64,000 nucleotides of DNA from Pleomorphomonas sp. T1.2MG-36 (GTDB taxonomy: Bacteria > Pseudomonadota > Alphaproteobacteria > Rhizobiales > Pleomorphomonadaceae), in the NCBI RefSeq assembly GCF_950100655.1, contig NZ_CATNLY010000023.1, positions 310,001 to 374,000 on the forward strand, written 5' to 3'. This document shows positions 18,149 to 27,412 of the stretch, in pieces (positions within the stretch are counted from its first letter, which is position 1; every line of letters begins with the position of its first letter). The position numbers and the translations under genes were made by a program. A model generated the notes under the pieces. It was given only the letters and a program-made list of their open reading frames with translations. It searched no databases and was not told where the DNA came from.

Positions 18149-19150
18149 TCAGCGCCCCCTCGATCCGCCCTTGAACAGGCGGAAGTTCAGCCAGATGGCG
18201 ATGAGGATGATCGAGCCGGTCACGATCGGCGTCAGGAATGGCGACAGGTGGGCGAGGATCAGGCCGTTGGCGATCACCGCCACGGTCAGGGCGCCCAGGA
18301 CGGTGCCGACCACCGAACCGCGACCGCCGAACAGCGACGTACCACCCAGCACGACGGCGGCGATGACATCGAGCTCGAAGCCCTGGCCGGAGTTGGACGA
18401 GCCGGAGCCGAGCCGCGAGGCGAGAATGATGCCGGCGAGCGCCGCCGCCGAACCGGTCAGCACGTAGACCATCAGCGTGACGAGGCGCGTGTTGACACCC
18501 GCCCGCCGCACCGCCTCGGCATTGGCGCCGACGCCCGTGACGTAGCGGCCGAACGTCGTCTCGTTGAAGGCAATATAGGCAAGGACCAGCATGACGACGG
18601 CGATCAGTGCCGGCACCGGCATGCCCATGAACCAGGCGCGGCCGATCATGTTGAAGCCGCTCGCCGGATCGACGGGGATGGAGTAGCCGCCAGTGATCAG
18701 AAGCGCGATGCCGCGGATCACCGACAGGCCGGCCAGGGTGACGATGAAGGCGGGGATACCCTCGTAGGCGATGAAAAAGCCCTGCAGCGCGCCCACCGCG
18801 GCGCCGAGGCAGAGGAGCACCAGCACCACGACCGGCCAGGGCACACCCCATTGCAACAGCACGGCCGACAGCGTCGCCGTCAGCGCCAGCACCGAACCGA
18901 CGGACAGGTCGATGCCGCCGGTGGTGATGACGAAGGTCATCGCCGAGGCGACGATCAGCAACGGGGCCGACTGGCGCACGATGTTGAGAAGATTGGGGGT
19001 GGTCAGAAAGGCATCGGTCGCCAGCGAGAAGACGATGCAGACCGCCGCGAAGAACAGGGCGATGGACACGACGCCGCCCCGGGCAATGGCCTTTTCGTGC
19101 CAACTGGCCTTGACGAGCCGCGAGGAGGCATCCGTTTTGACGGCGCTCAT
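18149..19150 (-). CDS. Ribose-type sugar ABC transporter permease
   Basis: 333 residues with nine to ten helices and the RbsC-family signature TTGGIDLSVGSVLALTATLS, then VLGGTSLFGGRGSVVGTVLG near the C-terminus. It forms the inner-membrane channel for the importer whose ATPase is the preceding gene (four-base overlap) and whose binding protein lies further upstream. Only one permease gene is present, so it should act as a homodimer. Confidence 0.93.
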   Translation of the reverse strand: MSAVKTDASSRLVKASWHEKAIARGGVVSIALFFAAVCIVFSLATDAFLTTPNLLNIVRQSAPLLIVASAMTFVITTGGIDLSVGSVLALTATLSAVLLQWGVPWPVVVLVLLCLGAAVGALQGFFIAYEGIPAFIVTLAGLSVIRGIALLITGGYSIPVDPASGFNMIGRAWFMGMPVPALIAVVMLVLAYIAFNETTFGRYVTGVGANAEAVRRAGVNTRLVTLMVYVLTGSAAALAGIILASRLGSGSSNSGQGFELDVIAAVVLGGTSLFGGRGSVVGTVLGALTVAVIANGLILAHLSPFLTPIVTGSIILIAIWLNFRLFKGGSRGR

Positions 19151-19944
19151 GCCGGAACTCCCGTGCTTGCAGCCGCCCCGGCCGAACGGGCGGTGAACTT
19201 GCGCCCGACGATCAGGTTGACCACTTCCTCGATGCTGGTTTCGGACACGTGGCGTTCGGCGACATTGCGCCCCTCGTACATGACCTGGATGCGATCGCAG
19301 ACCAGGAACAGGTCCTGCAGGCGATGGGTGATCAGGATCACCGATACGCCGCGGGCGCTGACGGCGCGGATCAGGTCGAGCACGGCCTCCACTTCCGCGA
19401 CGGCCAATGCCGCCGTCGGCTCGTCCATGATCAGGACGCGCGGATCGAAGGAGGCGGCGCGACCGATGGCGATCGACTGCCGCTGTCCGCCCGACAGGTT
19501 CTCGACCTTGAGGCGGGTGTCGGCAATGACGATGCCGAGGCGATCGAGCATAGCGCGTGCTTCGGCATGCATGCGCGCCTTGTCGAGGAACGACAGCCCG
19601 GCGATGCGGCGGCGCGGCTCGCGGCCGAGAAACAGATTGCCGGCGACGTCCACCGTGTCGCACAGGGAGAGGTCCTGATAGACCATCTCGACGCGAGCGA
19701 CGCGCGCATCGGCGGGCGAGGCGAAGGTGACCGGCTCGCCATCGATCTCGATGATGCCGGAATCCGGAATGATCGCGCCCGACAGGACCTTGCTGAGCGT
19801 CGACTTGCCGGCGCCGTTGTCACCAACCAGGCCAAGCACTTCGCCCGGCTTCAACGTCAGCGACACGTCGTCGAGCACCTGAATGGGATGGTAGCGTTTG
19901 GAGATGCCGGTCATCCGCACGCGATAGGGTAAACTGTCCGTCAT
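19147..19944 (-). CDS. Single-domain sugar ABC transporter ATP-binding protein
   Basis: 265 residues from ATG 19944. Walker A is GDNGAGKST, the signature is LSGGQRQ and Walker B is VLIMDEPTAAL. Unlike RbsA it has one nucleotide-binding domain, as in FrcA-type fructose/ribose importers of rhizobia, so it must dimerise. The gene overlaps the permease by four bases and lies 144 bases after the binding-protein gene, with a hairpin between them. Confidence 0.92.
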   Translation of the reverse strand: MTDSLPYRVRMTGISKRYHPIQVLDDVSLTLKPGEVLGLVGDNGAGKSTLSKVLSGAIIPDSGIIEIDGEPVTFASPADARVARVEMVYQDLSLCDTVDVAGNLFLGREPRRRIAGLSFLDKARMHAEARAMLDRLGIVIADTRLKVENLSGGQRQSIAIGRAASFDPRVLIMDEPTAALAVAEVEAVLDLIRAVSARGVSVILITHRLQDLFLVCDRIQVMYEGRNVAERHVSETSIEEVVNLIVGRKFTARSAGAAASTGVPA

Positions 19945-20042
19945 GCTGAAATCCACTCGGGAGCGGCCAAGGCACACCCCATGGGCATGGCATCCCGCCG
20001 GCAGGTCGATAAGACGGCCGACGGGACGCAGCGACGCACGGA

Positions 20043-20066
20043 GACGCCGAGGATCGCCTCGACGTC
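20043..20066. repeat. Intercistronic hairpin between binding-protein and ATPase genes
   Basis: GACG-C-CGAGG at 20043-20052, a four-base loop ATCG, then CCTCG-A-CGTC at 20057-20066 form a nine-pair stem with one mismatch. It lies between the solute-binding protein stop (20089) and the ATPase start (19944). Such stems usually protect the upstream binding-protein message or cause partial termination, giving more binding protein than transporter. Confidence 0.5.
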
Positions 20067-20088
20067 CCGACCGTTCACAGAGCTCGGC

Positions 20089-21024
20089 TCACTCGAACAT
20101 CGACTTGAAGCCGGCCACGTTGTCCTTGGTGACGATGGTCACGGGAACGTTGATGATCGGGTCGACGGTGCCACCCTTCTTGAGCGTCATCAGCGCGTCG
20201 ACGGCGGCCTTGCCCTCGCCGGCCGGATCCTGCTGGACGACGGCGACGACCCAGCCTTCTTCGATGCCCTGCGCGGCCTGCTTGGTCAGGTCCCAACCGA
20301 ACACCTTGACGCTGTCGGTATGGCCCTGGGCGGTGACGGCCGAAACCGCGCCGATCAGCGCCGGCTCGCCGGTGGCGTAGAGCGTGCCCATGCTCGGGTT
20401 GGCGGTCATCAGGTTCTCGGCGGCCGACAGCGCCACATCCTGAACATTCTGGCCGTCGACCGTGTCGAGGAAGGTCACATCGACGCCGCTGGCCGTGACA
20501 GCCTTCTTGAAGCCGTCGAGGCGCTGGTTCTGAATGAACGAGTTGAGCGCGCCGACGACGCCGACCGTCGCCTTGCCACCCATGCTCGCCTTGACGTAGT
20601 CGGCGTAGAACTTGCCGATGTCCTCGCCAGCCTTGGTGTTGTCGACACCGACGAAGGCGACGTTGTCGCCATCCGGGATCTGGGCGTCGATGGCGATGAC
20701 CGGGATGCCGGCGGCCTTGGCGGCGGTGATGGCCGGCTTCACGCCGTTGACGTCGATGGCCACCAAGATGATGCCGTCGACCTTTTGCGTGATATAGTTC
20801 TCGATGGCGTCGTTCTGCGCGGCCGGCACGTTGTTGGCGTTGAAGATGACAAGGTCGACGCCGGCCGCCTTGGCGGCTGCCGTGGCGCCGTCGTTGATCT
20901 GGTTGAAGAACAGCGCCTGCTGATTGATGTTGACGAGCGCGAAGGTTTCGGCGGAGGCCGGCGACAAGCCGGCTACGAGAGTGGACGCGAGAAAGCTGCC
21001 CGCGAGAATCCTGGAAAGACGCAT
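20089..21024 (-). CDS. Ribose-type sugar ABC transporter substrate-binding protein
   Basis: 311 residues with a cleavable signal peptide (MRLSRILAGSFLASTLVAGL, cut after ASA at about 26) and the two-lobed periplasmic binding protein type I fold (RbsB family): QINDGATAAAKAAGVDLV, DGIILVAIDVNGV, GIPVIAIDAQIP, GVDNTKAGEDIG. It delivers the substrate to the permease and ATPase encoded downstream. The substrate is unknown; the linked kinase and lactonase-like enzyme suggest a sugar or sugar-like amide. Confidence 0.93.
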   Translation of the reverse strand: MRLSRILAGSFLASTLVAGLSPASAETFALVNINQQALFFNQINDGATAAAKAAGVDLVIFNANNVPAAQNDAIENYITQKVDGIILVAIDVNGVKPAITAAKAAGIPVIAIDAQIPDGDNVAFVGVDNTKAGEDIGKFYADYVKASMGGKATVGVVGALNSFIQNQRLDGFKKAVTASGVDVTFLDTVDGQNVQDVALSAAENLMTANPSMGTLYATGEPALIGAVSAVTAQGHTDSVKVFGWDLTKQAAQGIEEGWVVAVVQQDPAGEGKAAVDALMTLKKGGTVDPIINVPVTIVTKDNVAGFKSMFE

Positions 21025-21111
21025 TCGGAATCCCCTTTGGTTTATGTGCCCCTTTGGGGCTTGTTGGCGTCGGATGACACGGCGCGATGATTCAAGATTG
21101 TTGATTTTGTG

Positions 21112-21124
21112 TCAAGTAACTTGA
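21112..21124. promoter_or_regulatory. Palindromic operator candidate upstream of the binding-protein operon
   Basis: TCAAGTAACTTGA is a 13-base perfect inverted repeat centred on one base, 88 bases before the start of the binding-protein gene. An extra half site TTCAAG lies at 21091-21096. The XRE-cupin regulator gene is immediately upstream, and regulators of this class bind short palindromes near their own operons. The assignment to this regulator is inference. Confidence 0.5.
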
Positions 21125-21236
21125 ATGACGATTTCGGCGGCAATTCGGCCATTTCGCAGGCGTTCGCGCGGGCCGGCCATGTCGGCAGGTACCGACAGCC
21201 ACCCAACATGCGGATCGAGTTCGACGATCGACGGAT

Positions 21237-21863
21237 CTAGAAAGTCGCGGGCGTGTTGACCCAGAAAATGCTGGCTCGACGATCGCCGGCATTGCGGTAA
21301 TGGTGCGGCAGATCGGAGTTGAAGGCGAAGGCGTCGCCCTCCACCAAGTGGAAACTCCGCTCGTCGACGATCAGCTCGACCTCGCCGGCAATGACGTAGC
21401 CGACCTCCTCGCCGACGTGCTGGATGGGACCGGCGCTCTCCCCACCTACCTCGACGTGGTGAATGTTGCACTGCAACAGATGGCCGGGCGAATAGGGAAT
21501 GATCCGTTCGAGCGCGATGCCCTTGCCACGGCGCAACGGATCGAGCGTCAGCACGGGCCGCGTGCCGGCCCGGAAGATCATCCCTTCCTCGCCGTGGGAC
21601 TCCTCGAAGAACCAGCCGATGTTCTTGTCGAGCACCTTGATGATCCGGTGGAGCATGGGCAGGGAGGGCGAGGCCTTGCCGTTCTCGATCTTCGACAGCA
21701 GGCTTTCCGAGCAGTTGGCAGCATCCGCCAGCGCCTTCAGCGTCATGCCGCGCGTCTGACGCGCCAGCTTGAGGCGCGTGCCGAGCCCGGCCGGCATGCC
21801 ATGACGGATGTCTTCGGGCTGTGCGCCGGCGGCATCAACAACGACCGTGTCGTCCGTCTTCAT
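21237..21863 (-). CDS. XRE-cupin transcriptional regulator
   Basis: 208 residues. A helix-turn-helix of the Cro/CI type spans about residues 28-82 (LKLARQTRGMTLKALADAAN, SESLLSKIENGKASPS), and a C-terminal cupin beta barrel about 110-208 (HVEVGGESAGPIQHVGEEVG, VEGDAFAFNSDLPHHYRN) presumably binds the effector. PuuR/SutR-like proteins of this design usually repress a neighbouring transport and catabolism operon and are released by its substrate. It is encoded just upstream of, and parallel to, the nine-gene operon, and divergent from the GntR gene at 22166. Confidence 0.88.
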   Translation of the reverse strand: MKTDDTVVVDAAGAQPEDIRHGMPAGLGTRLKLARQTRGMTLKALADAANCSESLLSKIENGKASPSLPMLHRIIKVLDKNIGWFFEESHGEEGMIFRAGTRPVLTLDPLRRGKGIALERIIPYSPGHLLQCNIHHVEVGGESAGPIQHVGEEVGYVIAGEVELIVDERSFHLVEGDAFAFNSDLPHHYRNAGDRRASIFWVNTPATF

Positions 21864-22081
21864 AAAACACTTTCCTGGACAGGCAGCTCATCCCGCTGAA
21901 GCCAGCATGGAGCGAACTCGGGCGTGACGAGCCGGCCCGCGCCCTCGGGTCACCCCGCAGGCTAAGACCGTTCAGATTGAGACTCAACTCGCGGCATTCG
22001 TCAATGTGGCGGCCTGCCACCATCGAGGGAGAGATTGCCACGGCAATGCATTGGCCCATGCGCCGATCGAGCGCAAGCGGC

Positions 22082-22123
22082 TTGACAGGCTTCTGCCCCG
22101 TCCTCTTAATGTCAGATGTCAGA
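22082..22123 (+). promoter_or_regulatory. Promoter with tandem TGTCAGA repeats before the GntR gene
   Basis: TTGACA at 22082-22087 and CTTAAT at 22105-22110 are 17 bases apart, a good sigma-70 spacing. Two direct copies of TGTCAGA, at 22110-22116 and 22117-22123, cover the expected transcription start and are followed by CCAAT. FadR-type GntR proteins often bind sites with TGGT/ACCA or GTC/GAC halves (here GTCAGATGTCAGAC), so this may be an autoregulatory operator. The remaining part of the 302-base gap shows nothing else. Confidence 0.55.
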
Positions 22124-22165
22124 CCAATTTGCCGGATGGGCTCCGGCGGTCAAAATGGCGGGCAG

Positions 22166-22879
22166 ATGGCGGGCGACACTTCCTCCTTCGAGCGCATTCC
22201 TCGCGTCGATCGCGTCCGCAGCGTCATGAGTGCGCTCGCCGATCACATCGAGCGCGCCGGCATGAAGCCGGGTGACAAGCTGCCGACCGAGCGCGAGCTA
22301 TCGCTGGCGCTTGGCGTGGGCCGGTCGACCGTGCGCGAGGTGATCCGGCAGTTGCAGGCGCTCGGCGTCGCCGAACCGCGCGTCGGTTCAGGGACCTTCC
22401 TCATCCGGACGATCACGCCGGGTACGGTCCACATGCCGCTGTCGCTGGACATGTCGCATCTGAGAGATGCGCTGTTGCAGACGTTGGAAGTGCGGCGCGG
22501 CATCGAGGTGGAGGCATCGGCGGTCGCCGCCCTGAAGCATACCCTTGAGGACGTTCCGCTGATGGAGGCGGCGCTGGTCGAGATGGAACGCGTCCACCTC
22601 GACAAGGGCACCGCCGGCCGGGAGGACCTCGCCTTTCACCTGTCACTCTACGACGCCACCCACAACCCGCTGTTTCCCCGCCTGCTCGAGCAGATGCGCG
22701 AGACGTTCGAGGGGTTCTTCGATCAACCGTTCGACCGGCCGGATTTCGCCCGGCGGTCCTTCCCGTTCCATCGCGAGCTGTTCGAGGCGATCGTCGCCCG
22801 CAACGTCGCGCTGGCGCGCGAGAAGACTTACGCGATCCTCGAAATCGTCGAGGAAGACATCAAGGACATGTCCAGATGA
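22166..22879 (+). CDS. FadR-subfamily GntR transcriptional regulator
   Basis: 237 residues from ATG 22166; an in-frame ATG at 22136 is possible but has no ribosome site. The winged helix (about 18-80) contains GDKLPTERELSLALGVGRST and VREVIRQLQALGVAEPRVGS, typical of GntR proteins. The C-terminal all-helical FCD domain (about 100-230) carries metal or ligand residues (D and H in LAFHLSLYDATHN, and later FPFHRELFEAI). The stop overlaps the start of the PLP lyase by four bases, so regulator and enzyme are co-translated. It probably controls the lyase and the following ABC importer. Confidence 0.9.
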   Translation: MAGDTSSFERIPRVDRVRSVMSALADHIERAGMKPGDKLPTERELSLALGVGRSTVREVIRQLQALGVAEPRVGSGTFLIRTITPGTVHMPLSLDMSHLRDALLQTLEVRRGIEVEASAVAALKHTLEDVPLMEAALVEMERVHLDKGTAGREDLAFHLSLYDATHNPLFPRLLEQMRETFEGFFDQPFDRPDFARRSFPFHRELFEAIVARNVALAREKTYAILEIVEEDIKDMSR

Positions 22880-24045
22880 GTGAGGAAGCCGACCCGATCA
22901 GGCGCGCCAGCCTGATCGTCGCCCATGACGAGGCGAATGCCTACGACGCCGTGGTGCCCCCGATCGCCCAGACGTCACTGTTCACCTTCTCGTCCTACGA
23001 CGAGATGAATGAGACCTACATGGGCAAGAAGACGCGGCCCACCTACACGCGCGGCCTCAACCCGACCGTCCGCCATTTCGAGGACATGATCGCGCGGCTC
23101 GAGGGCGGTGAGGATGCCATCGGCTTCGCCTCCGGCATGGCGGCGATTTCCTCGACGGTGATGACCTTCGTCCGCCCCGGCGACAAGCTGCTCTGCGTGC
23201 GCCACGTCTACCCCGATGCCTACCGTCTGTTCGAGATCCTCTTGAAGCAGTATGGCGTTCACACCGTCTATGTCGACGGTCGCGACGAGGCGGCGGTGGC
23301 CCGCGAATTGCCCGGCGCCGCGCTGTTCTATCTCGAGAGCCCGACCAGTTGGTCGATGGACGCGCTCGATGTCGCCTCCCTCGCCGCTCTCGCCCGCAAG
23401 CACGGCGTCGTCACGGCGATCGACAACAGCTGGGCGTCGCCCGTCTTCCAGCAGCCGCTGTCGCTCGGCGTCGATCTCGTGCTTCACTCGGCCTCCAAGT
23501 ATATCGGCGGCCACTCGGACGTGGTCGCCGGCGTGGTGACCGGATCGAAGGCGCTGATCGGCAAGGTCCGCTCGACGACCTATCCCTATCTCGGTGGCAA
23601 GCTGTCGCCCTTCGAAGCCTGGCTCTTGATCCGTGGCCTCAGGACCCTGCCGGCCCGGATGAAGGCGCATGAGGCGGCGGCGCTCCACGTTGCCCGCAAG
23701 CTCGCCGCCCATCCGCTGGTCGAAAACGTCTTGCATCCCGGCCTCGGCAACAGTCTGCCGCCCGGCCTTCACGGCACGTCGGGCCTGTTCTCCTTCACCT
23801 TCGCCGAAGGCGTCGACATTCCGAAGTTTGCCGATGGACTGAAGCTATTCAAGCTCGGCGTCAGTTGGGGCGGCCACGAGAGCCTGATCGTTCCGGCAAC
23901 CGTCGTCCACAATCAAGCGGCCGGACCGAACTCGGCGGTCGATTTCGGCATCAGCCCGCGCGTGGTGCGCCTGCACGTCGGCCTCGAAGGCGCGGAAGCG
24001 CTGTGGGCCGATCTCGGCGGGGCCATCGACGCGGCGCGCATGTAG
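22876..24045 (+). CDS. PLP-dependent Cys/Met-metabolism enzyme (cystathionine lyase/synthase family)
   Basis: 389 residues, the normal length. Family features are SSYDEMNETYMG, RGLNPTVRHFEDMIARLEGG, GFASGMAAISS, ESPTSWSMD and the PLP lysine in HSASKYIGGH at about residue 208. The usual Y/R substrate-pocket residues of the N-terminal arm (TYTRGLNPT) are present. Members act as cystathionine gamma-synthases, beta-lyases or gamma-lyases; assignment within the family is not possible from sequence reading. Finding it between a FadR-type regulator and a carbohydrate-type ABC importer, not with methionine genes, suggests that it cleaves an imported sulfur or amino acid conjugate. Confidence 0.88.
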   Translation: MSEEADPIRRASLIVAHDEANAYDAVVPPIAQTSLFTFSSYDEMNETYMGKKTRPTYTRGLNPTVRHFEDMIARLEGGEDAIGFASGMAAISSTVMTFVRPGDKLLCVRHVYPDAYRLFEILLKQYGVHTVYVDGRDEAAVARELPGAALFYLESPTSWSMDALDVASLAALARKHGVVTAIDNSWASPVFQQPLSLGVDLVLHSASKYIGGHSDVVAGVVTGSKALIGKVRSTTYPYLGGKLSPFEAWLLIRGLRTLPARMKAHEAAALHVARKLAAHPLVENVLHPGLGNSLPPGLHGTSGLFSFTFAEGVDIPKFADGLKLFKLGVSWGGHESLIVPATVVHNQAAGPNSAVDFGISPRVVRLHVGLEGAEALWADLGGAIDAARM

Positions 24046-24223
24046 GAGATCCATCTCCTCAACGATTTTCCGGCTTGGAGGGGCCGGCAAGGGCATCGGT
24101 GCAAATCAAAAAAACAGGGGCATCGATGCCTGATCGGCCGGGAACCGGCCGGACAAAGAAGACCGCACGGCGGGGCCTCCAGCACCCCGCCCTCATGTGG
24201 CAACCAAGGAAAGGGGAACTTTC

Positions 24224-25486
24224 ATGAACAGGATTTTGGCTATCGCGTCGCTGTCGACGCTGCTCATGGCCGGCACAGCCCTCGCCGATACCACGCTGAA
24301 GCTGGTCGAAGTGATTACCAGCCCCGAGCGCACCGAAACGCTGAAGGGCATCGTCAAGACCTTCGAAGACGCCAACCCCGGCACCAAGGTGGAGATCATC
24401 TCCCTGCCGTGGAACCAGGCTTTCGAGAAGTTCGCCACCATGGTTTCGGCCGGCGAGACGCCCGACGTGGTCGAGATGCCCGACACCTGGCTCGCCCTCT
24501 ACGCCAACAACGGCGCGCTCGAGAGCCTGGAGCCCTATCTTGCCAAGTGGGAGTATACGTCCGGCTTGACGGCGCGCGCCCTTGAAATGGGCCGCACGGT
24601 GAAGAACACCGCCTACATGCTGCCCTACGGCTTCTATCTCCGGGCGATGTTCTACAACAAGAAGCTTCTGTCCGAGGCCGGCGTCGCCGAGCCGCCGAAG
24701 ACGCTCGACGAGTTCAAGGCGGCAGCCGAGAAGGTGTCGAAGCTGCCCGGCAAGTCGGGCTACTGCCTGCGTGGCGGCCCCGGCGGCCTCAACGGCTGGG
24801 TGATGTTCGGCGCGACCATGGCCGGCGACAACACGTTCTTCAAACAGGACGGCACGTCGACGTTTGCCGATGAAGGCTGGGTCAAGGGCATCAGCTACGT
24901 CATCGACCTCTACAAGTCCGGTCTTGCTCCGAAGGATAGCGTCAACTGGGGCTTCAACGAGATCGTCGGCGGCTTCTACTCCGGCACCTGCGCCTTCCTC
25001 GACCAGGATCCGGACGCGCTTATCTCCATCGCCGAGCGCATGAAGCCTGAAGATTACGGCGTCGCGCCGTTCCCGAAGGGACCGGCCGGCAAGGCCTTCC
25101 CGACCATCGGCTATGGCGGCTGGTCGATGTTCGCCAACAGCGAGCACAAGGACCTCGCCTGGAACCTGATTGCGACGCTCGAAGCGCCGGAGGGCAACAT
25201 CGCCTGGAACAAGCGCATCGGCGCGCTGCCGATCCACACGGCGGCCGAAAAGGATCCGTTCTATGCCGGCGACCAGTTCAAGGGCTGGTTCCAGGAACTC
25301 AGCGATCCCGATGTCACGCCGACGGTGATGCCGACCCATCTTGAGGAGTTCGCCTTCTTCAAGGACTCGCTGGTGATCAACACTAGCCAGAAGGCGTTGC
25401 TCGGCGAGATCACGCCCGAGGACCTCGCCAAGCAGTGGGCCGACTACATGACGGCGGCGCAGCAGAAGTTCCTCGCGGCCAAGTAA
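24224..25486 (+). CDS. Family-1 extracellular solute-binding protein of an ABC importer
   Basis: 420 residues from ATG 24224, preceded by AAGGAAAGGGGAA. The signal peptide MNRILAIASLSTLLMAGTALA is cut before D22. The mature part is a type II binding protein (MalE/UgpB-like): KTFEDANPGTKVEIISLPWN, FATMVSAGETPDVVEMPDTW, MLPYGFYLRAMFYNKKL, GFYSGTCAFLDQDPDA and GGWSMFANSEHK. It binds a sugar or related solute in the periplasm for the two permeases that follow. It lies 178 bases downstream of the lyase; this gap contains the hairpin AGGAGAT-CC-ATCTCCT near 24043-24058 just after the lyase stop. Confidence 0.93.
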   Translation: MNRILAIASLSTLLMAGTALADTTLKLVEVITSPERTETLKGIVKTFEDANPGTKVEIISLPWNQAFEKFATMVSAGETPDVVEMPDTWLALYANNGALESLEPYLAKWEYTSGLTARALEMGRTVKNTAYMLPYGFYLRAMFYNKKLLSEAGVAEPPKTLDEFKAAAEKVSKLPGKSGYCLRGGPGGLNGWVMFGATMAGDNTFFKQDGTSTFADEGWVKGISYVIDLYKSGLAPKDSVNWGFNEIVGGFYSGTCAFLDQDPDALISIAERMKPEDYGVAPFPKGPAGKAFPTIGYGGWSMFANSEHKDLAWNLIATLEAPEGNIAWNKRIGALPIHTAAEKDPFYAGDQFKGWFQELSDPDVTPTVMPTHLEEFAFFKDSLVINTSQKALLGEITPEDLAKQWADYMTAAQQKFLAAK

Positions 25487-25631
25487 GGAACGGCCTTCGC
25501 ATCGGCGTTCGGCGGCCTCAGGGGCTGCCGAACGTCGTATTGCCCGCCGGCGCCTCGGCTGCGTCGGCGACCGCACCGTCGTGCTCGGCTTTTCCCGAAG
25601 TCGACCGAACACATCTGCGAGTTTCCGTCCG

Positions 25632-26567
25632 ATGACTTCCTATTCCGCTTCGGCGCCGCCCGCCGGCGATCGCCGAACGACCATGCAGAAGGTCGCCGCT
25701 CATCTTGAGCCCTGGCTCTACTCGGCTCCGGTGCTGATCCTGATCGTCGCCATCATGCTGGTGCCGTTGGCGCTCGGCGTTTCCTATGCCTTTCGCGATA
25801 TCCGTCTGCTCAACCCGTTCAGCGGCGGCTTCGTCGGCCTCAAGCATTTCCGCGAGCTCGCCAGCGACGGCGCCTTTCGCGGTGCGCTGGTCAACACGCT
25901 CTGGTGGACCTTCAGCTCGGTCATTCTGCAATTCATCTTCGGCCTGATCCTGGCGCTGCTGCTCAACCGGCCGTTCAAGGGCCGGGCTCTGGCGCAGGCG
26001 CTGTGCTTCCTGCCCTGGGCCGTGCCGAGCTTCCTCTCCGGCCTCGACTGGGCGTGGATGTTCAACCCGGTGGTCGGTCCCATTCCGCACTGGCTTTATG
26101 CGCTTGGCATCCTGTCGGAGCCCAACAACATCCTGTCCGATCCGGAAACCGCCATGTGGGGACCGATCGTCGCCAACGTCTGGTGGGGAATCCCTTTCTT
26201 CGCCATCACCATGCTGGCGGCGCTTCAGGCCATTCCGAAAGACCTCTACGAGGCGGCCGAGATCGACGGCGCCGGCCCGATCGAGCGCTTCCGGTCGATC
26301 ACCGTGCCGTTCCTGGCGCCGACCATGGCCATCTCCATCCTGCTGCGCACCGTGTGGATCGCCAACTTCGCCGATCTCATCATCGTCATGACCAACGGCG
26401 GCCCGGCCGACCGGACCCAGATCGTGGCGAGCTACATCTTCACCCAGGCCTTCCGCCGGCTCGACTTCGGCTACGCCTCGGCGATCGCGCTGGTGCTCCT
26501 GGTGCTGCTGCTCGCCTATTCGATGCTGATTGTGGTCTTGCGCCAAACCATGCTGACGAGGCACTGA
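25632..26567 (+). CDS. Sugar ABC transporter permease (MalF/UgpA-like)
   Basis: 311 residues from ATG 25632. Six membrane helices and the EAA loop EAAEIDGAGPIERFRSITVP at about residues 211-230, which contacts the ATPase, identify a CUT1-type MalF/UgpA permease. It pairs with the next permease, whose start is two bases beyond this stop. An N-terminal polar stretch of about 30 residues precedes the first helix. Confidence 0.93.
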   Translation: MTSYSASAPPAGDRRTTMQKVAAHLEPWLYSAPVLILIVAIMLVPLALGVSYAFRDIRLLNPFSGGFVGLKHFRELASDGAFRGALVNTLWWTFSSVILQFIFGLILALLLNRPFKGRALAQALCFLPWAVPSFLSGLDWAWMFNPVVGPIPHWLYALGILSEPNNILSDPETAMWGPIVANVWWGIPFFAITMLAALQAIPKDLYEAAEIDGAGPIERFRSITVPFLAPTMAISILLRTVWIANFADLIIVMTNGGPADRTQIVASYIFTQAFRRLDFGYASAIALVLLVLLLAYSMLIVVLRQTMLTRH

Positions 26568-26568
26568 C

Positions 26569-27402
26569 ATGACCAGAAAGCGCATCGTCCTCACCGTGCT
26601 GCATCGGCTGGCCGTCCTCGCCTATGTGGCCTTCGCCCTGTTCCCGCTGTTCTGGCTGCTCAAGGTGTCGGTGACGCCGACCAGCCTGCTCTACACCGAG
26701 GGCATCCGGCTCTGGCCGTCGCGGGCGAGCCTCGAACACTACCAGTTCGTCCTGACCCACTCGAGCTTCCCGACCTTCTTCCTGAACTCGACCATCGTTT
26801 CGGGCGCGACGGCGGTGATCGTCACCATCGTCGCCTCGCTGGCCGGTTACGCCATGTCGCGCTTCGTCTTCCGCGGCAAGTACTGGATCGTCGGCCTGTT
26901 GCTGCTGACCCAGATGTTCCCGCTGGTGATGCTGATCGCGCCGATGTTCAAGATGCTGTCGCCGCTCGGCCTCACCAACAGCCTCACCGGCCTCGTCATC
27001 GTCTACGTCGCCTTCAACGTGCCCTTCGCCACCTTCCTGATGCAGTCGTTCTTCGACGGCATCCCGAAGGACCTCGAGGACGCGGCGATGATCGACGGCG
27101 CCACGCGTTTCACGGCGTTCCGGCAGATCATCCTGCCGCTGACGCTGCCCGGCATCGCCGCGACGCTCGGCTTCGTCTTCACGGCGGCATGGAGCGAACT
27201 GCTGTTCGCGCTGATGCTGATTTCCGGCAACCAGGCAACCACCTTCCCGGTTGGCCTCCTGTCCTTCGTCTCCAAGTTCTCCGTCGACTTCGGGCAGATG
27301 ATGGCCGCTGGCGTACTGGCACTGATCCCGGCCTGCCTGTTCTTCCTTCTGATACAGCGCTATCTCGTGCAGGGCCTGACGGCCGGCGCGGTGAAGGGCT
27401 GA
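26569..27402 (+). CDS. Sugar ABC transporter permease (MalG/UgpE-like)
   Basis: 277 residues, six helices, with the EAA motif EDAAMIDGATRFTAFRQIIL near residues 168-187 and the family start FALFPLFWLLKVSVTPTSLL. It is the second half of the CUT1 channel. It follows the first permease by one base and precedes the ATPase gene by ten bases, so all are one operon. Confidence 0.94.
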   Translation: MTRKRIVLTVLHRLAVLAYVAFALFPLFWLLKVSVTPTSLLYTEGIRLWPSRASLEHYQFVLTHSSFPTFFLNSTIVSGATAVIVTIVASLAGYAMSRFVFRGKYWIVGLLLLTQMFPLVMLIAPMFKMLSPLGLTNSLTGLVIVYVAFNVPFATFLMQSFFDGIPKDLEDAAMIDGATRFTAFRQIILPLTLPGIAATLGFVFTAAWSELLFALMLISGNQATTFPVGLLSFVSKFSVDFGQMMAAGVLALIPACLFFLLIQRYLVQGLTAGAVKG

Positions 27403-27412
27403 GGAGCGTTCC

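Noticed and set aside
18248..19678. Open plus-strand frame opposite the permease and ATPase genes
   Set aside because: Asp/His/Arg/Gly-rich and motif-free; contradicts the coherent minus-strand operon.
24059..25612. Open antisense frame of about 515 codons opposite the family-1 binding protein
   Set aside because: The plus strand has signal peptide, ribosome site and a complete binding-protein fold.
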